Below are positions 8,073-14,801 of a DNA stretch of 20,785 nt, piece by piece. The DNA is from CAZPMC01 sp964587755 (GTDB lineage Bacteria > Bacillota > Clostridia > Acetivibrionales > DTU013): contig CAZPMC010000039.1 in the NCBI GenBank assembly GCA_964587755.1, positions 1 through 20,785 on the forward strand, read 5' to 3'. A program made the translations under genes and the position numbers. Numbering within the stretch: position 1 is the stretch's first letter; every line of letters starts with the position of its first letter. The notes under the pieces were generated by a model. It was not told the origin of the DNA. It saw only the letters and a list, made by a program, of their open reading frames with translations, and made no database searches.

Positions 8073-8596
8073 TCTCTGACTCCTAAAATGTGCAAATACC
8101 TTATATAAGCCGGTTCAAAGTCTGTCAATCTGTAATAATCAGTGTCAAAGGTATGGGCGGCAACGTATATGCCGTCCGGCTTTGCCGGGCTTTCCACCTT
8201 TACTACCACAGGGGAATGATTGAATATTTTATTATCGGAAAATGAAACCTGTGCCAAATCTCCCGGCTCAACGTCTGAGACATCAACCTCCTGCGCAAAC
8301 GGGCCTGAGCCTTTATTATTTATAAGAAAGTCATAAAGATAATTTACTCCCGTCCATGAAGCAGTTCTATTAAAAGAATTAATATAATACCACCCATATA
8401 CAGGTGTGTAGTTCATTATTCCACTTCCCGCATATATACACTGGGATGCAAAATTCGTACAGTCGCCTCCCATATTTTCAAAATCCAAATACTCGGGATT
8501 TCTTGCATAAGCCCATTTATGTGCGTACTGTACGGCTTTGTTGCGGTCGTAGGGCTTTATAATCCTTTGCCCGCCGGGATTAAAATAATACATCAT
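8069..8596 (-). CDS. Amidase_6-type (putative amidase domain) protein
   Basis: A 175-aa protein resembling the Amidase_6 family of papain-like peptidoglycan/peptide amidases found in spore-forming Firmicutes. The motif GGDCTNFASQC (43-53) supplies the probable nucleophile Cys46, and FNHSPVVV (126-133) the probable His127. The characteristic aromatic-rich stretch (YGWYYINSF, TASWTGVNYLYDFL) lies between. There is no signal peptide or membrane segment, so a mother-cell, spore-coat or cytosolic location is more likely than classical export. I place the start at ATG 8596 because GGGGGGAGGAG lies 5 nt upstream; the longer in-frame GTG start at 8614 would put that ribosome site inside the gene. A CATAAGATA sequence (8619-8627, minus) resembles a sigma-K/E -10, but I cannot match a -35. 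It is convergent with the CheW-like gene. Confidence 0.85.
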   Translation of the reverse strand: MMYYFNPGGQRIIKPYDRNKAVQYAHKWAYARNPEYLDFENMGGDCTNFASQCIYAGSGIMNYTPVYGWYYINSFNRTASWTGVNYLYDFLINNKGSGPFAQEVDVSDVEPGDLAQVSFSDNKIFNHSPVVVKVESPAKPDGIYVAAHTFDTDYYRLTDFEPAYIRYLHILGVRD

Positions 8597-8658
8597 GCTA
8601 ACTCCTCCCCCCACTAACTATCTTATGCTTCACTGTGACAATTTATGGTGCAGTTATC

Positions 8659-8673
8659 GGGGACGGTTCTTTT
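8659..8673 (+). repeat. REP-like half element (GGGGACGGTTCTTTT)
   Basis: This 15-nt sequence is the reverse complement of the AAAGAACCGTCCCC arm at 8912-8925 and of the arms at 16166-16179 and 16756-16769. It belongs to the palindromic GGGGACGGTTCTT repeats common in clostridial genomes, which I associate from general knowledge with REP-like elements moved by Y1 (RAYT) transposases. No such transposase is in the window. Confidence 0.7.
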
Positions 8674-8697
8674 CCTCCATTTTTACTCTGAAATGTG

Positions 8698-8874
8698 GAA
8701 GCACGAGTGCTTCTTAACTGGATGGGTCAGCACGGCTGCAGGGCCAACATCTACGTAGTAACGTTTCAGGCTGTTTATCCCTGCAGAAAATATAAGGCAG
8801 GCTGCCCGTTATGAAGCTTGATGTCGGGATTGCAGTCGTGCTGAACTAGAGACTTATTTCTTACAGCCTGTTTC
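8698..8874. repeat. Palindromic repeat element, copy 1 (blocks B', B, A)
   Basis: An imperfect inverted repeat has arms at 8727-8751 and 8820-8844 (20 of 25 positions pair; TCAGCACGGCTGC against GCAGTCGTGCTGA). It is preceded by a small hairpin GAAGCAC-GA-GTGCTTC (8698-8713). Block B (8798-8844, 47 nt) matches 20476-20522 at 41 of 47 positions. Block A (8849-8874, 26 nt) matches 20372-20397 exactly. The order here is B then A, whereas in the second copy A precedes B. No coding potential is evident, and I do not recognise the family. Confidence 0.75.
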
Positions 8875-8878
8875 AGCC

Positions 8879-8925
8879 AAAAAAACGGTCCTTTCTGCTT
8901 CATTTCGAAGCGAAAGAACCGTCCC
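8879..8925 (-). terminator. REP-like hairpin serving as galM terminator
   Basis: On the minus strand, GGGGACGGTTCTTTCGCTTC pairs with GAAGCAGAAAGGACCGT around a short GAAAT loop (about 15 bp with one mismatch and one bulge) and is followed by six T residues (8879-8884). It begins 18 nt after the galM stop, so it has the form of a rho-independent terminator. Its outer arm (8912-8925) is the shared AAAGAACCGTCCCC repeat. Confidence 0.85.
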
Positions 8926-8943
8926 CTTTGCTTTATTGCTCTA

Positions 8944-10002
8944 TTACCTGGTTGAGAACTTATATATGGTCTTGTGATGGTATTCCTGCCCCGCTCTCAA
9001 AACAGGAGACGGGAAGTGCTTATGCTTCATGGCATTTGGGAAGTACTGTGTCTCAAGACACAACCCGCTTCTCTTGCTGTATACGGCTCCTCCCTTTCCA
9101 ACCCATGTTCCATCCAAAAAGTTTCCTGAATAAAACTGAACCCCGGGTTTCGTGGTAAACATCTCCATGACTCTGCCACTCTTTTCTTCATATAGTTCGG
9201 CTGCCTTCTTAGTGAGGTCCCCATTTGTATTTAGTACCCAATTGTGATCATAGCCTTTTCCGAAAATAACCTGTTCATTGGTTTCGTCGAGATTATTCTT
9301 TATCAAGGTCAGCTTTCTAAAGTCCATGGGAGTACCTGCTACCGTTCTGATTTCACCGTCAGGTATTCCTTCGTTATTTATAGTGGTATAAAAGTCTGCA
9401 TTAATCATCAGTGAATGGCCCAAAATATCGCCCGACCCATGCCCGGAAAGATTGAAATATGCGTGGTTTGTGAAATTTGCCACCGTGTCCTTATCCGTTT
9501 TAGCAAAATACTCTATACCCAAAGCGTTGTCATCAGATAATGTATAAAGGACCTTAACATTAAGATTGCCCGGGTAATTTTCTTCTCCATCGGCGCTGAA
9601 ATATGTAAGCTGTAATGCACTATCACCGCTTACATCAACAATGTCAGCCTTCCAGACAACCTGGTCAAAGCCTGTAAGACCGCCATGGAGATGATTGTTG
9701 CCATCATTTTTGGCAAGCTTATAGACAGTACCGTTCAATTCAAATTCGGCGTTCTCCAGACGATTGGCATGTCTTCCTATAAGAGCCCCAAGATACGTAC
9801 TGAAAGCTGAATATCCTTCGAGCCGGTCAAATCCCAAAGTTACATCCTCGAGCTTGCCATTTCTGTCCGGTACTATGAGAGTGACAATGGCTCCTCCAAA
9901 ATTTGTTATTTCAACTTTAACGCCGTTTTTATTTGTGAGGGTAAAAATATCAACAACCTCATCTTTTTTGGTTGTACCAAAATACTTTTTTGTTATATTC
10001 AT
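8944..10002 (-). CDS. galM: Aldose 1-epimerase (galactose mutarotase)
   Basis: Interconverts alpha and beta anomers of aldoses (glucose, galactose), feeding the Leloir pathway and sugar kinases in the cytosol. The 352 aa match the usual length. Family motifs are NHLHGG with His106, TNHAYFNLSGHG with His180 (general acid) and CLETQYFPNA with Glu317 (general base); GRHANR (77-82) contributes to sugar binding. ATG 10002 has GGAGG 9 nt upstream. The gene has its own promoter (10029-10058) and its own terminator and so is monocistronic. No galK, galT or galE is adjacent, so the physiological sugar is not specified by context. Confidence 0.97.
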   Translation of the reverse strand: MNITKKYFGTTKKDEVVDIFTLTNKNGVKVEITNFGGAIVTLIVPDRNGKLEDVTLGFDRLEGYSAFSTYLGALIGRHANRLENAEFELNGTVYKLAKNDGNNHLHGGLTGFDQVVWKADIVDVSGDSALQLTYFSADGEENYPGNLNVKVLYTLSDDNALGIEYFAKTDKDTVANFTNHAYFNLSGHGSGDILGHSLMINADFYTTINNEGIPDGEIRTVAGTPMDFRKLTLIKNNLDETNEQVIFGKGYDHNWVLNTNGDLTKKAAELYEEKSGRVMEMFTTKPGVQFYSGNFLDGTWVGKGGAVYSKRSGLCLETQYFPNAMKHKHFPSPVLRAGQEYHHKTIYKFSTR

Positions 10003-10028
10003 GCTTTATTTCCTCCATTTTCTTTTCT

Positions 10029-10058
10029 ATTATACATTCCATGCCTTGCTGTTTTCAA
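10029..10058 (-). promoter_or_regulatory. Sigma-A promoter of galM
   Basis: TTGAAA (10053-10058) and a perfect TATAAT (10029-10034) on the minus strand are spaced by 18 nt, 26 nt before the start codon. Confidence 0.75.
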
Positions 10059-10158
10059 GTGCCAAGTTCCATTCCAGACATCATTAATTGTATAAATAAA
10101 ATACTTGATAAATGACAATAATAACTTTGAAAAAGCATTAATTATAGGAGGCTAAATT

Positions 10159-10329
10159 ATGAAACCAGCAAAAATGAATCAACCAAACACAGGGATTTCT
10201 TGTTCCGTAAATACTTGCCACTATTATATGCAAGGAGACCTATGTTCTGCTGAAAAAATCCAGGTAGAGCCAAGGAATGCGACTCAATCCAATCAAACTG
10301 ATTGTGCAACATTTATACCCCAGGGCTAG
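10159..10329 (+). CDS. DUF1540 domain mini-protein
   Basis: A 56-aa protein (MKPAKMNQPNTGISCSVNTC...) with four cysteines, Cys15, Cys20, Cys29 and Cys49, in the DUF1540 arrangement: CSVNTCHYYMQGDLCSAEKI, then TDCATF. DUF1540 proteins are small, probably metal-binding, Firmicutes proteins, often present in several copies in spore-formers; their function is not known. One domain is present where many family members have two. ATG 10159 has AGGAGG 7 nt upstream. It diverges from galM and converges on the nucleoside kinase; a hairpin terminator follows. No confident sigma-A promoter is visible upstream, so a sporulation sigma factor is possible. Confidence 0.88.
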   Translation: MKPAKMNQPNTGISCSVNTCHYYMQGDLCSAEKIQVEPRNATQSNQTDCATFIPQG

Positions 10330-10355
10330 TTTACGGTATCCGACAAACTAAATGC

Positions 10356-10388
10356 ATACCATGGGGCGGTCTTTTCGCTCCATGGTAT
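10356..10388. terminator. Probable bidirectional terminator
   Basis: ATACCATGGGGCG pairs with CGCTCCATGGTAT (13 bp including one G-T pair) around a 7-nt loop, between the convergent DUF1540 and nucleoside kinase genes. The plus strand continues TGTTTAATT and the minus strand GCATTTAG, so the T tracts are weak; the perfect CCATGG core also makes it a strong palindrome. Confidence 0.7.
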
Positions 10389-10395
10389 TGTTTAA

Positions 10396-12063
10396 TTAAC
10401 TAAAACAACTTCCTCCTATAAACTCTCTCATAATGGAATTGGCCGGGACATCCTTACTTTCGACTGGAAGGAAGTAGCTTAAGAATTCCAAAAGGCGCCG
10501 TGCCTCGGAATATTCTTCTGCAGTACTGTCTATCCTGCTGAGCAATGGTTCTGCAAAGCTCTTAAGAACACCCAACTCTACTATTAAGGAAGAGTTGAAC
10601 ATAACATCCGCACTTTCTTGGAAGGGGAAAATGTTTCTTTCCTCCCCCCGTCTGACAGACGACCACATTTTAATTGTGCTCAGCGCACTGGTTCCTCTGA
10701 ATTGATGATCTCTTACAATTCTTCTGATGATTCTGTTATCGGTTGTGGGAATACGATTGTGATCATCAATATTCATGGACGTTAATGCACTCACATAAAT
10801 TTTAAATTTACTCTGTGCAGGGACCTCTGATGTCAGCTTCTCATTGAGCCCATGAATGCCTTCAATCAAGAGGATATTGTCATCATTGAGTTTCAGCCGT
10901 TGTCCCACAGGCTCTCTGGAGCCTGTCAAAAAGTTATATATAGGCTGCTCCACTTCGTATCCATTAATCAATTCAATTAACTGCTTGTTGAATAATTTGA
11001 TGTCAATTGCCTCAAGTGCTTCAAAATCAAGCTCCCCAAATTCGTCTCTCGGTGTTTTTTCCCGGTCTATAAAATAGTTGTCAAGAGAAATGGTAACGGG
11101 CTTTAGACCGTTTACACGCAGTTGAATTGAAAGCCTTTGTGCAAACGTTGTCTTGCCGGAAGACGAAGGTCCTGCAATCAATACAATACGTTTCTTGCTC
11201 TCACTTTTTGATATCATATCTGCTATACTGGCAAGCTTCTTTTCATGGAGTGCCTCAGATATTCTTATCAGCTCGGCAGCCTTACCTTCTTTTATTGCGT
11301 CGTTCAAAGCCCCTACATTTGCAACCTCCAATATCCGGTACCACTTCTTATTCTCCAAATATATGTTAAAAAGCTTTTCCTGTTCCACATATTCGGGAAG
11401 TTTATCAGGAGAATTCCTGTGGGGAAACATAATTACGAAGCCCCCCTGATGATACTTCAGTGCAAATACCTTAATGTAGCTTGTGTCAGGTGCCATATAA
11501 CCATAAAAATAATCGTCCAGACCATCACAATTATAAATGGTGACAAGCTTCTTGTTCCTATGTTTAATAGCGTTGTATCTGTCCATTCTGTGTGTGGTTC
11601 TAAATAATTCTTCCGCTTCCTCAAGAGGGATTTCCCTCTTTTTAAAAGGAATTGCAGCATCAACAATTTCATGCATCCTTTTTTCTATACGCTCAACATC
11701 CGAAGGCGTAAGCTCCGTTTCCCCCTCAAACTCACAAAACAGCCCATTGCCGACAGCATGGCTGATAATAACCTTTCTTTCCGGGAAAATATCATAGGCT
11801 GCTTTAATTAAAATAAAATACAGACTCCTTCTGTATATTCTCATTCCGTCCTCATCATTTAAGTCAATAAAACTGACTTTACTATCCTCTTCCAGCTTAA
11901 AACTCAGCTCTTTAATATCATTATTCACTTTTGCAGCAATTATAGGCGATTTGTGAAGACTTTGATATTCTTTACTTAATTGAAGTAGCGTTGTTCCCGG
12001 TCCAATACTCACCGTATGCCCGTTGTTAATAATAATTTTAATAAGTTCCTTATTGTTTGTCAT
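10396..12063 (-). CDS. Nucleoside (uridine-type) kinase fused to TGS / ThrRS-like N-terminal domains
   Basis: A 555-aa protein. Residues about 1-70 look like a TGS (ubiquitin-fold) domain. Residues about 80-230 resemble the second additional domain of threonyl-/alanyl-tRNA synthetases (HAVGNGLFCEF; HEIVDAAIPF). Residues about 290-500 form a uridine-kinase/phosphoribulokinase-type P-loop domain with the Walker A GPSSSGKTT at 298-306 and ISLDNYFIDR downstream. This architecture is a recognised family in Clostridia, Bacteroides and Thermotoga, usually annotated uridine kinase or nucleoside kinase; its phosphoryl acceptor is not settled and it need not be uridine. ATG 12063 has GGGGGAG 7 nt upstream. 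It has its own promoter (12095-12124), divergent from prfC. Confidence 0.9.
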   Translation of the reverse strand: MTNNKELIKIIINNGHTVSIGPGTTLLQLSKEYQSLHKSPIIAAKVNNDIKELSFKLEEDSKVSFIDLNDEDGMRIYRRSLYFILIKAAYDIFPERKVIISHAVGNGLFCEFEGETELTPSDVERIEKRMHEIVDAAIPFKKREIPLEEAEELFRTTHRMDRYNAIKHRNKKLVTIYNCDGLDDYFYGYMAPDTSYIKVFALKYHQGGFVIMFPHRNSPDKLPEYVEQEKLFNIYLENKKWYRILEVANVGALNDAIKEGKAAELIRISEALHEKKLASIADMISKSESKKRIVLIAGPSSSGKTTFAQRLSIQLRVNGLKPVTISLDNYFIDREKTPRDEFGELDFEALEAIDIKLFNKQLIELINGYEVEQPIYNFLTGSREPVGQRLKLNDDNILLIEGIHGLNEKLTSEVPAQSKFKIYVSALTSMNIDDHNRIPTTDNRIIRRIVRDHQFRGTSALSTIKMWSSVRRGEERNIFPFQESADVMFNSSLIVELGVLKSFAEPLLSRIDSTAEEYSEARRLLEFLSYFLPVESKDVPANSIMREFIGGSCFS

Positions 12064-12094
12064 TACAGCGCTCCCCCATTAATTTATTAATTAC

Positions 12095-12124
12095 ATTATA
12101 TCAAAGTATGTTGCTCATCTGCAA
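12095..12124 (-). promoter_or_regulatory. Sigma-A promoter of nucleoside kinase
   Basis: TTGCAG (12119-12124) and a perfect TATAAT (12095-12100) on the minus strand are spaced by 18 nt, 31 nt before the start codon. Confidence 0.65.
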
Positions 12125-12156
12125 TTTCGTCACCTATACAACAAATAACTGGCAGA

Positions 12157-12186
12157 TTGACAGAAGCCTTTTCAATAAGTTAATAT
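12157..12186 (+). promoter_or_regulatory. Probable sigma-A promoter of prfC
   Basis: TTGACA (12157-12162) and TAATAT (12181-12186) are spaced by 18 nt. The -10 lies within a tandem duplication (12174-12201), so a second TAATAT is present at 12195-12200 without a matching -35. Confidence 0.6.
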
Positions 12187-12201
12187 GAATAAGTTAATAT
12201 G
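12174..12201 (+). repeat. 14-bp perfect tandem duplication over prfC -10 region
   Basis: AATAAGTTAATATG occurs at 12174-12187 and again directly at 12188-12201. Each copy contains a TAATAT hexamer. It looks like a slippage duplication that copied the -10 box. Confidence 0.9.
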
Positions 12202-12249
12202 AAATAAAAAATTTGAGCGTAAATTCAGCTAAGAGGACTGGTTATATAG

Positions 12250-13857
12250 ATGCAGAATAAAAAGGACCTAATAAAGAAAGAAGCCGGCAGAAGGAAAACC
12301 TTTGCCATTATATCTCACCCTGATGCCGGAAAGACAACGATTACAGAAAAGCTGCTGCTTTACGGAGGCGCAATAAGGCTGGCAGGAACGGTTAAGTCCA
12401 GAAAATCAAGTAGTTACGCTGTTTCAGACTGGATGGAAATAGAGAAGCAAAGAGGTATTTCTGTCACATCAAGTGTTTTGCAATTTGAATATGGAAATAA
12501 CTTTATAAATATCCTGGATACCCCCGGTCATCAGGATTTCAGTGAAGATACCTACAGGACTTTAGTAGCTGCCGACAGCGCAGTTATGCTCATTGACGGC
12601 GCAAAGGGTGTTGAAGCACAAACCATAAAGCTGTTTCAGGTCTGTAAAATGAGAGGTATCCCCATTTTCACATTTGTTAACAAAATGGACAGAGCCAGTA
12701 AAGACCCTTTTGAATTGATGGAGGAAATTGAGAAAGTCCTGGGCATTCGTTCCTATCCCATGAACTGGCCTATTGGTACTGACGGCGACTTTAAAGGTGT
12801 CTACAACAGAAAGCTTAAGCAGATTGAGCTTTTTGAAGGCGGCAGACACGGTCAAACCGTGGTCAATTCTATAAGAGGCAGCGTAGATGACAAAATCTTT
12901 GCCGACTTGCTCGGAAGCATCTATCACGATAAGCTTTGTGAGGACATAGAGCTGCTTGACCTGGCAGGAGACGAGTTTTCGATTGAAAAGGTCCGAAAAG
13001 GTGAGCTGACGCCTATGTTCTTCGGAAGCGCCATGACTAATTTCGGCGTTCAGCCGTTTTTGGAAGAATTTTTAAATCTTGCACCATCGCCCGGTATAAG
13101 AACTGCCGAAGACGGCGAGGTGGATCCGGAATCGGAATTCTTTTCAGGCTTCGTTTTCAAAATTCAGGCTAACATGAATCCGGCTCACAGAGACAGGATA
13201 GCCTTTATCAGGATATGCTCAGGACAATACACCCGGGGCATGTCCGTCTACCATGTCCAGGCAGGCAGGGAAATCAAACTTGCCCAACCACAGCAGTTCA
13301 TGGCTCAGGACAGGGCTATCGTTGAAAAAGCATATTCCGGTGATATTATAGGTGTGTTTGACCCGGGTGTTTTCAAAATAGGCGACTCATTATGTGAGGG
13401 AAACAATCGCTTTAGGTTCGATGGGATACCCACATTCCCGGCAGAGCATTTTGCAAAAATTTATCCCGTTGATTCAATGAAGAGAAAACAGTTTGTAAAA
13501 GGTATAAACCAGTTGGCTTCCGAAGGTGCCATCCAGGTATTCACCCATCCGGACGGAGGAATGGAATCTGTAATAATCGGCGCAGTAGGTGTTCTTCAAT
13601 TTGAAGTTCTGGAACACAGACTAAAGCATGAATATGGTGTAGAAATCAGGCTCCAGCAGCTTGCCTACAAATTTGTACGATGGCCCGATGCCACTTTCGA
13701 TGATATAAAAAAGCTAAACCTTACCAGCTCGACTTTAGCAGCGGAAGATAATGGAGGCCGGCCTATACTGCTGTTCGAAAACGAATGGTCAATAAACTGG
13801 GCCCTGGAACGCAATAAAGACCTTTCCCTTGCAGCTATAGCAGCCTCAAAAAAATAA
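12250..13857 (+). CDS. prfC: Peptide chain release factor 3 (GTPase)
   Basis: RF3 is the GTPase that recycles RF1/RF2 from the ribosome after peptide release. At 535 aa it is close to the usual 520-530. GTP-binding motifs are G1 SHPDAGKTT (22-30), G2 region QRGISVTSS (67-75), G3 DTPGH (90-94) and G4 NKMD (144-147). The stretches AVSDWMEIEKQRGISV and FFGSAMTNFGVQPFLE are RF3-type and separate it from EF-G and TetM-type proteins. ATG 12250 follows AGAGGA at about 13 nt, a weakly spaced ribosome site; no other start would keep the G1 loop. It ends 12 nt from the convergent PilZ gene with no room for a separate terminator. Confidence 0.97.
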   Translation: MQNKKDLIKKEAGRRKTFAIISHPDAGKTTITEKLLLYGGAIRLAGTVKSRKSSSYAVSDWMEIEKQRGISVTSSVLQFEYGNNFINILDTPGHQDFSEDTYRTLVAADSAVMLIDGAKGVEAQTIKLFQVCKMRGIPIFTFVNKMDRASKDPFELMEEIEKVLGIRSYPMNWPIGTDGDFKGVYNRKLKQIELFEGGRHGQTVVNSIRGSVDDKIFADLLGSIYHDKLCEDIELLDLAGDEFSIEKVRKGELTPMFFGSAMTNFGVQPFLEEFLNLAPSPGIRTAEDGEVDPESEFFSGFVFKIQANMNPAHRDRIAFIRICSGQYTRGMSVYHVQAGREIKLAQPQQFMAQDRAIVEKAYSGDIIGVFDPGVFKIGDSLCEGNNRFRFDGIPTFPAEHFAKIYPVDSMKRKQFVKGINQLASEGAIQVFTHPDGGMESVIIGAVGVLQFEVLEHRLKHEYGVEIRLQQLAYKFVRWPDATFDDIKKLNLTSSTLAAEDNGGRPILLFENEWSINWALERNKDLSLAAIAASKK

Positions 13858-13869
13858 TCTGACATGTAG

Positions 13870-14478
13870 TTATCTGGCCTTTGAAATCATTCTCTCATAT
13901 TCTGCATTTTGGCCTTCGAGATACTCCTCCATGAGCCTTCTGGTGACAACATCCACATGTGTCAGCTGTATTCCATATTCAAAGCATTGGGTATGAGCCT
14001 TCTTCCATATTATCCTTCCACTGAAATAAAACATTGCCTTATCTGTTATCAGATCTATGTCCAAAAGCTCTTCTTCCTCTAAATCCTCCTCAGAAATAGC
14101 TCCCAAGCCATACAGGCTGATATTTTTCGCAATAAAATGAAGCCTTTTGCTTGAGAATTTTCTTCGTGCACTCACAACAAGTGACACCGGATACCTTTCA
14201 AAAATACGCCGCTCTTCAAAAATCGCCATTTCAGGACGATTAAAAACGACCTGTCCGGCTGAAGTATCAATAGCTAAAACATCTGCTGGTACCGTCTTTA
14301 GCTGCCTACCCTCATAATAAAGCAAAACTACCGGGTCATTGGTTTGGAACATGCCTACTTCTCCTGATAGGGGTGATAATTTTAATTCCTTTTCCGAAAC
14401 CTCGTCAACCCTGCACCTTAAAAGATGGTCCAGACTGTAAATCTTCAGTAGTATCTCACTATTTTGAATAAGCTTCAT
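13870..14478 (-). CDS. PilZ domain protein (YcgR-like, cyclic-di-GMP binding)
   Basis: A 202-aa protein with an N-terminal YcgR-N/PilZN-like beta domain (about 1-85) and a C-terminal PilZ domain (about 90-190). The c-di-GMP motif RxxxR is at Arg91-Arg95 (RIFER) and the second motif (D/N)xSxxG is at Asn119-Gly124 (NISLYG), so ligand binding is expected. Such proteins brake flagellar motors or control exopolysaccharide in response to c-di-GMP; the target here is unknown. I choose ATG 14478 because GAGG lies 7 nt upstream; the longer in-frame TTG start at 14502 has no ribosome site. It has its own promoter. It is on the same strand as the dinB pair, after a 70-nt gap. Confidence 0.9.
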   Translation of the reverse strand: MKLIQNSEILLKIYSLDHLLRCRVDEVSEKELKLSPLSGEVGMFQTNDPVVLLYYEGRQLKTVPADVLAIDTSAGQVVFNRPEMAIFEERRIFERYPVSLVVSARRKFSSKRLHFIAKNISLYGLGAISEEDLEEEELLDIDLITDKAMFYFSGRIIWKKAHTQCFEYGIQLTHVDVVTRRLMEEYLEGQNAEYERMISKAR

Positions 14479-14518
14479 ATTTATACCTCGAATATCCCCC
14501 AAAAATTATTTACTTTAC

Positions 14519-14547
14519 ATATTACCAAATTCAATATTATAATTCAA
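14519..14547 (-). promoter_or_regulatory. Sigma-A promoter of PilZ gene
   Basis: TTGAAT (14542-14547) and TAATAT (14519-14524) on the minus strand are spaced by 17 nt. The -35 ends 1 nt from the stop codon of the upstream DinB-associated gene. Confidence 0.6.
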
Positions 14548-14548
14548 T

Positions 14549-14785
14549 CTACTTTCCCTCCACAAACCACTTGTTTCCATCCTCAAGAAATAAATAGATC
14601 TCTTTTCCTGATACTCTGCACCTATAACGCCTGCCCTGTCCTCCTACCTTAAGACTGGCGGCCTTTTTACTTTCGATGACCCTGTCTATTTCATACTTGA
14701 CCCCGTCCTCCCAAATAAAATATAAAGGAAGAAGTGTGCCATCCTTTTTAAATATAGCGGTTACATCCACAAACACCTTGCGCAT
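14549..14785 (-). CDS. Small conserved protein encoded after dinB
   Basis: A 78-aa basic, beta-rich protein (MRKVFVDVTAIFKKDG... ending NKWFVEGK) with no membrane segment or signal peptide. I recall similar small proteins directly downstream of dinB in other Clostridia, possibly DUF6504-like, but I cannot confirm the family name. The start at ATG 14785 has AGGAGG at good spacing; the ATG two codons earlier (14791) nearly abuts the ribosome site. The gene begins 17 nt after the dinB stop, so it is almost certainly translated from the same LexA-controlled mRNA. A role linked to translesion synthesis is therefore a reasonable guess, not a demonstration. Confidence 0.8.
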   Translation of the reverse strand: MRKVFVDVTAIFKKDGTLLPLYFIWEDGVKYEIDRVIESKKAASLKVGGQGRRYRCRVSGKEIYLFLEDGNKWFVEGK

Positions 14786-14801
14786 GACCATTCACCTCCT
14801 G

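Noticed and set aside
8619..8627. Sigma-K/E promoter for the amidase gene (CATAAGATA)
   Set aside because: The -10-like match is suggestive for a spore gene, but no convincing -35 at the right spacing was found, so it is mentioned only as tentative in the gene entry.
8928..9158. 76-aa plus-strand frame over the end of galM
   Set aside because: Antisense to the conserved galM C-terminus containing the catalytic Glu; no supporting signal.
11153..11449. Plus-strand frames opposite the nucleoside kinase
   Set aside because: Overlap the conserved kinase coding strand, lack ribosome sites and have shadow-like composition.
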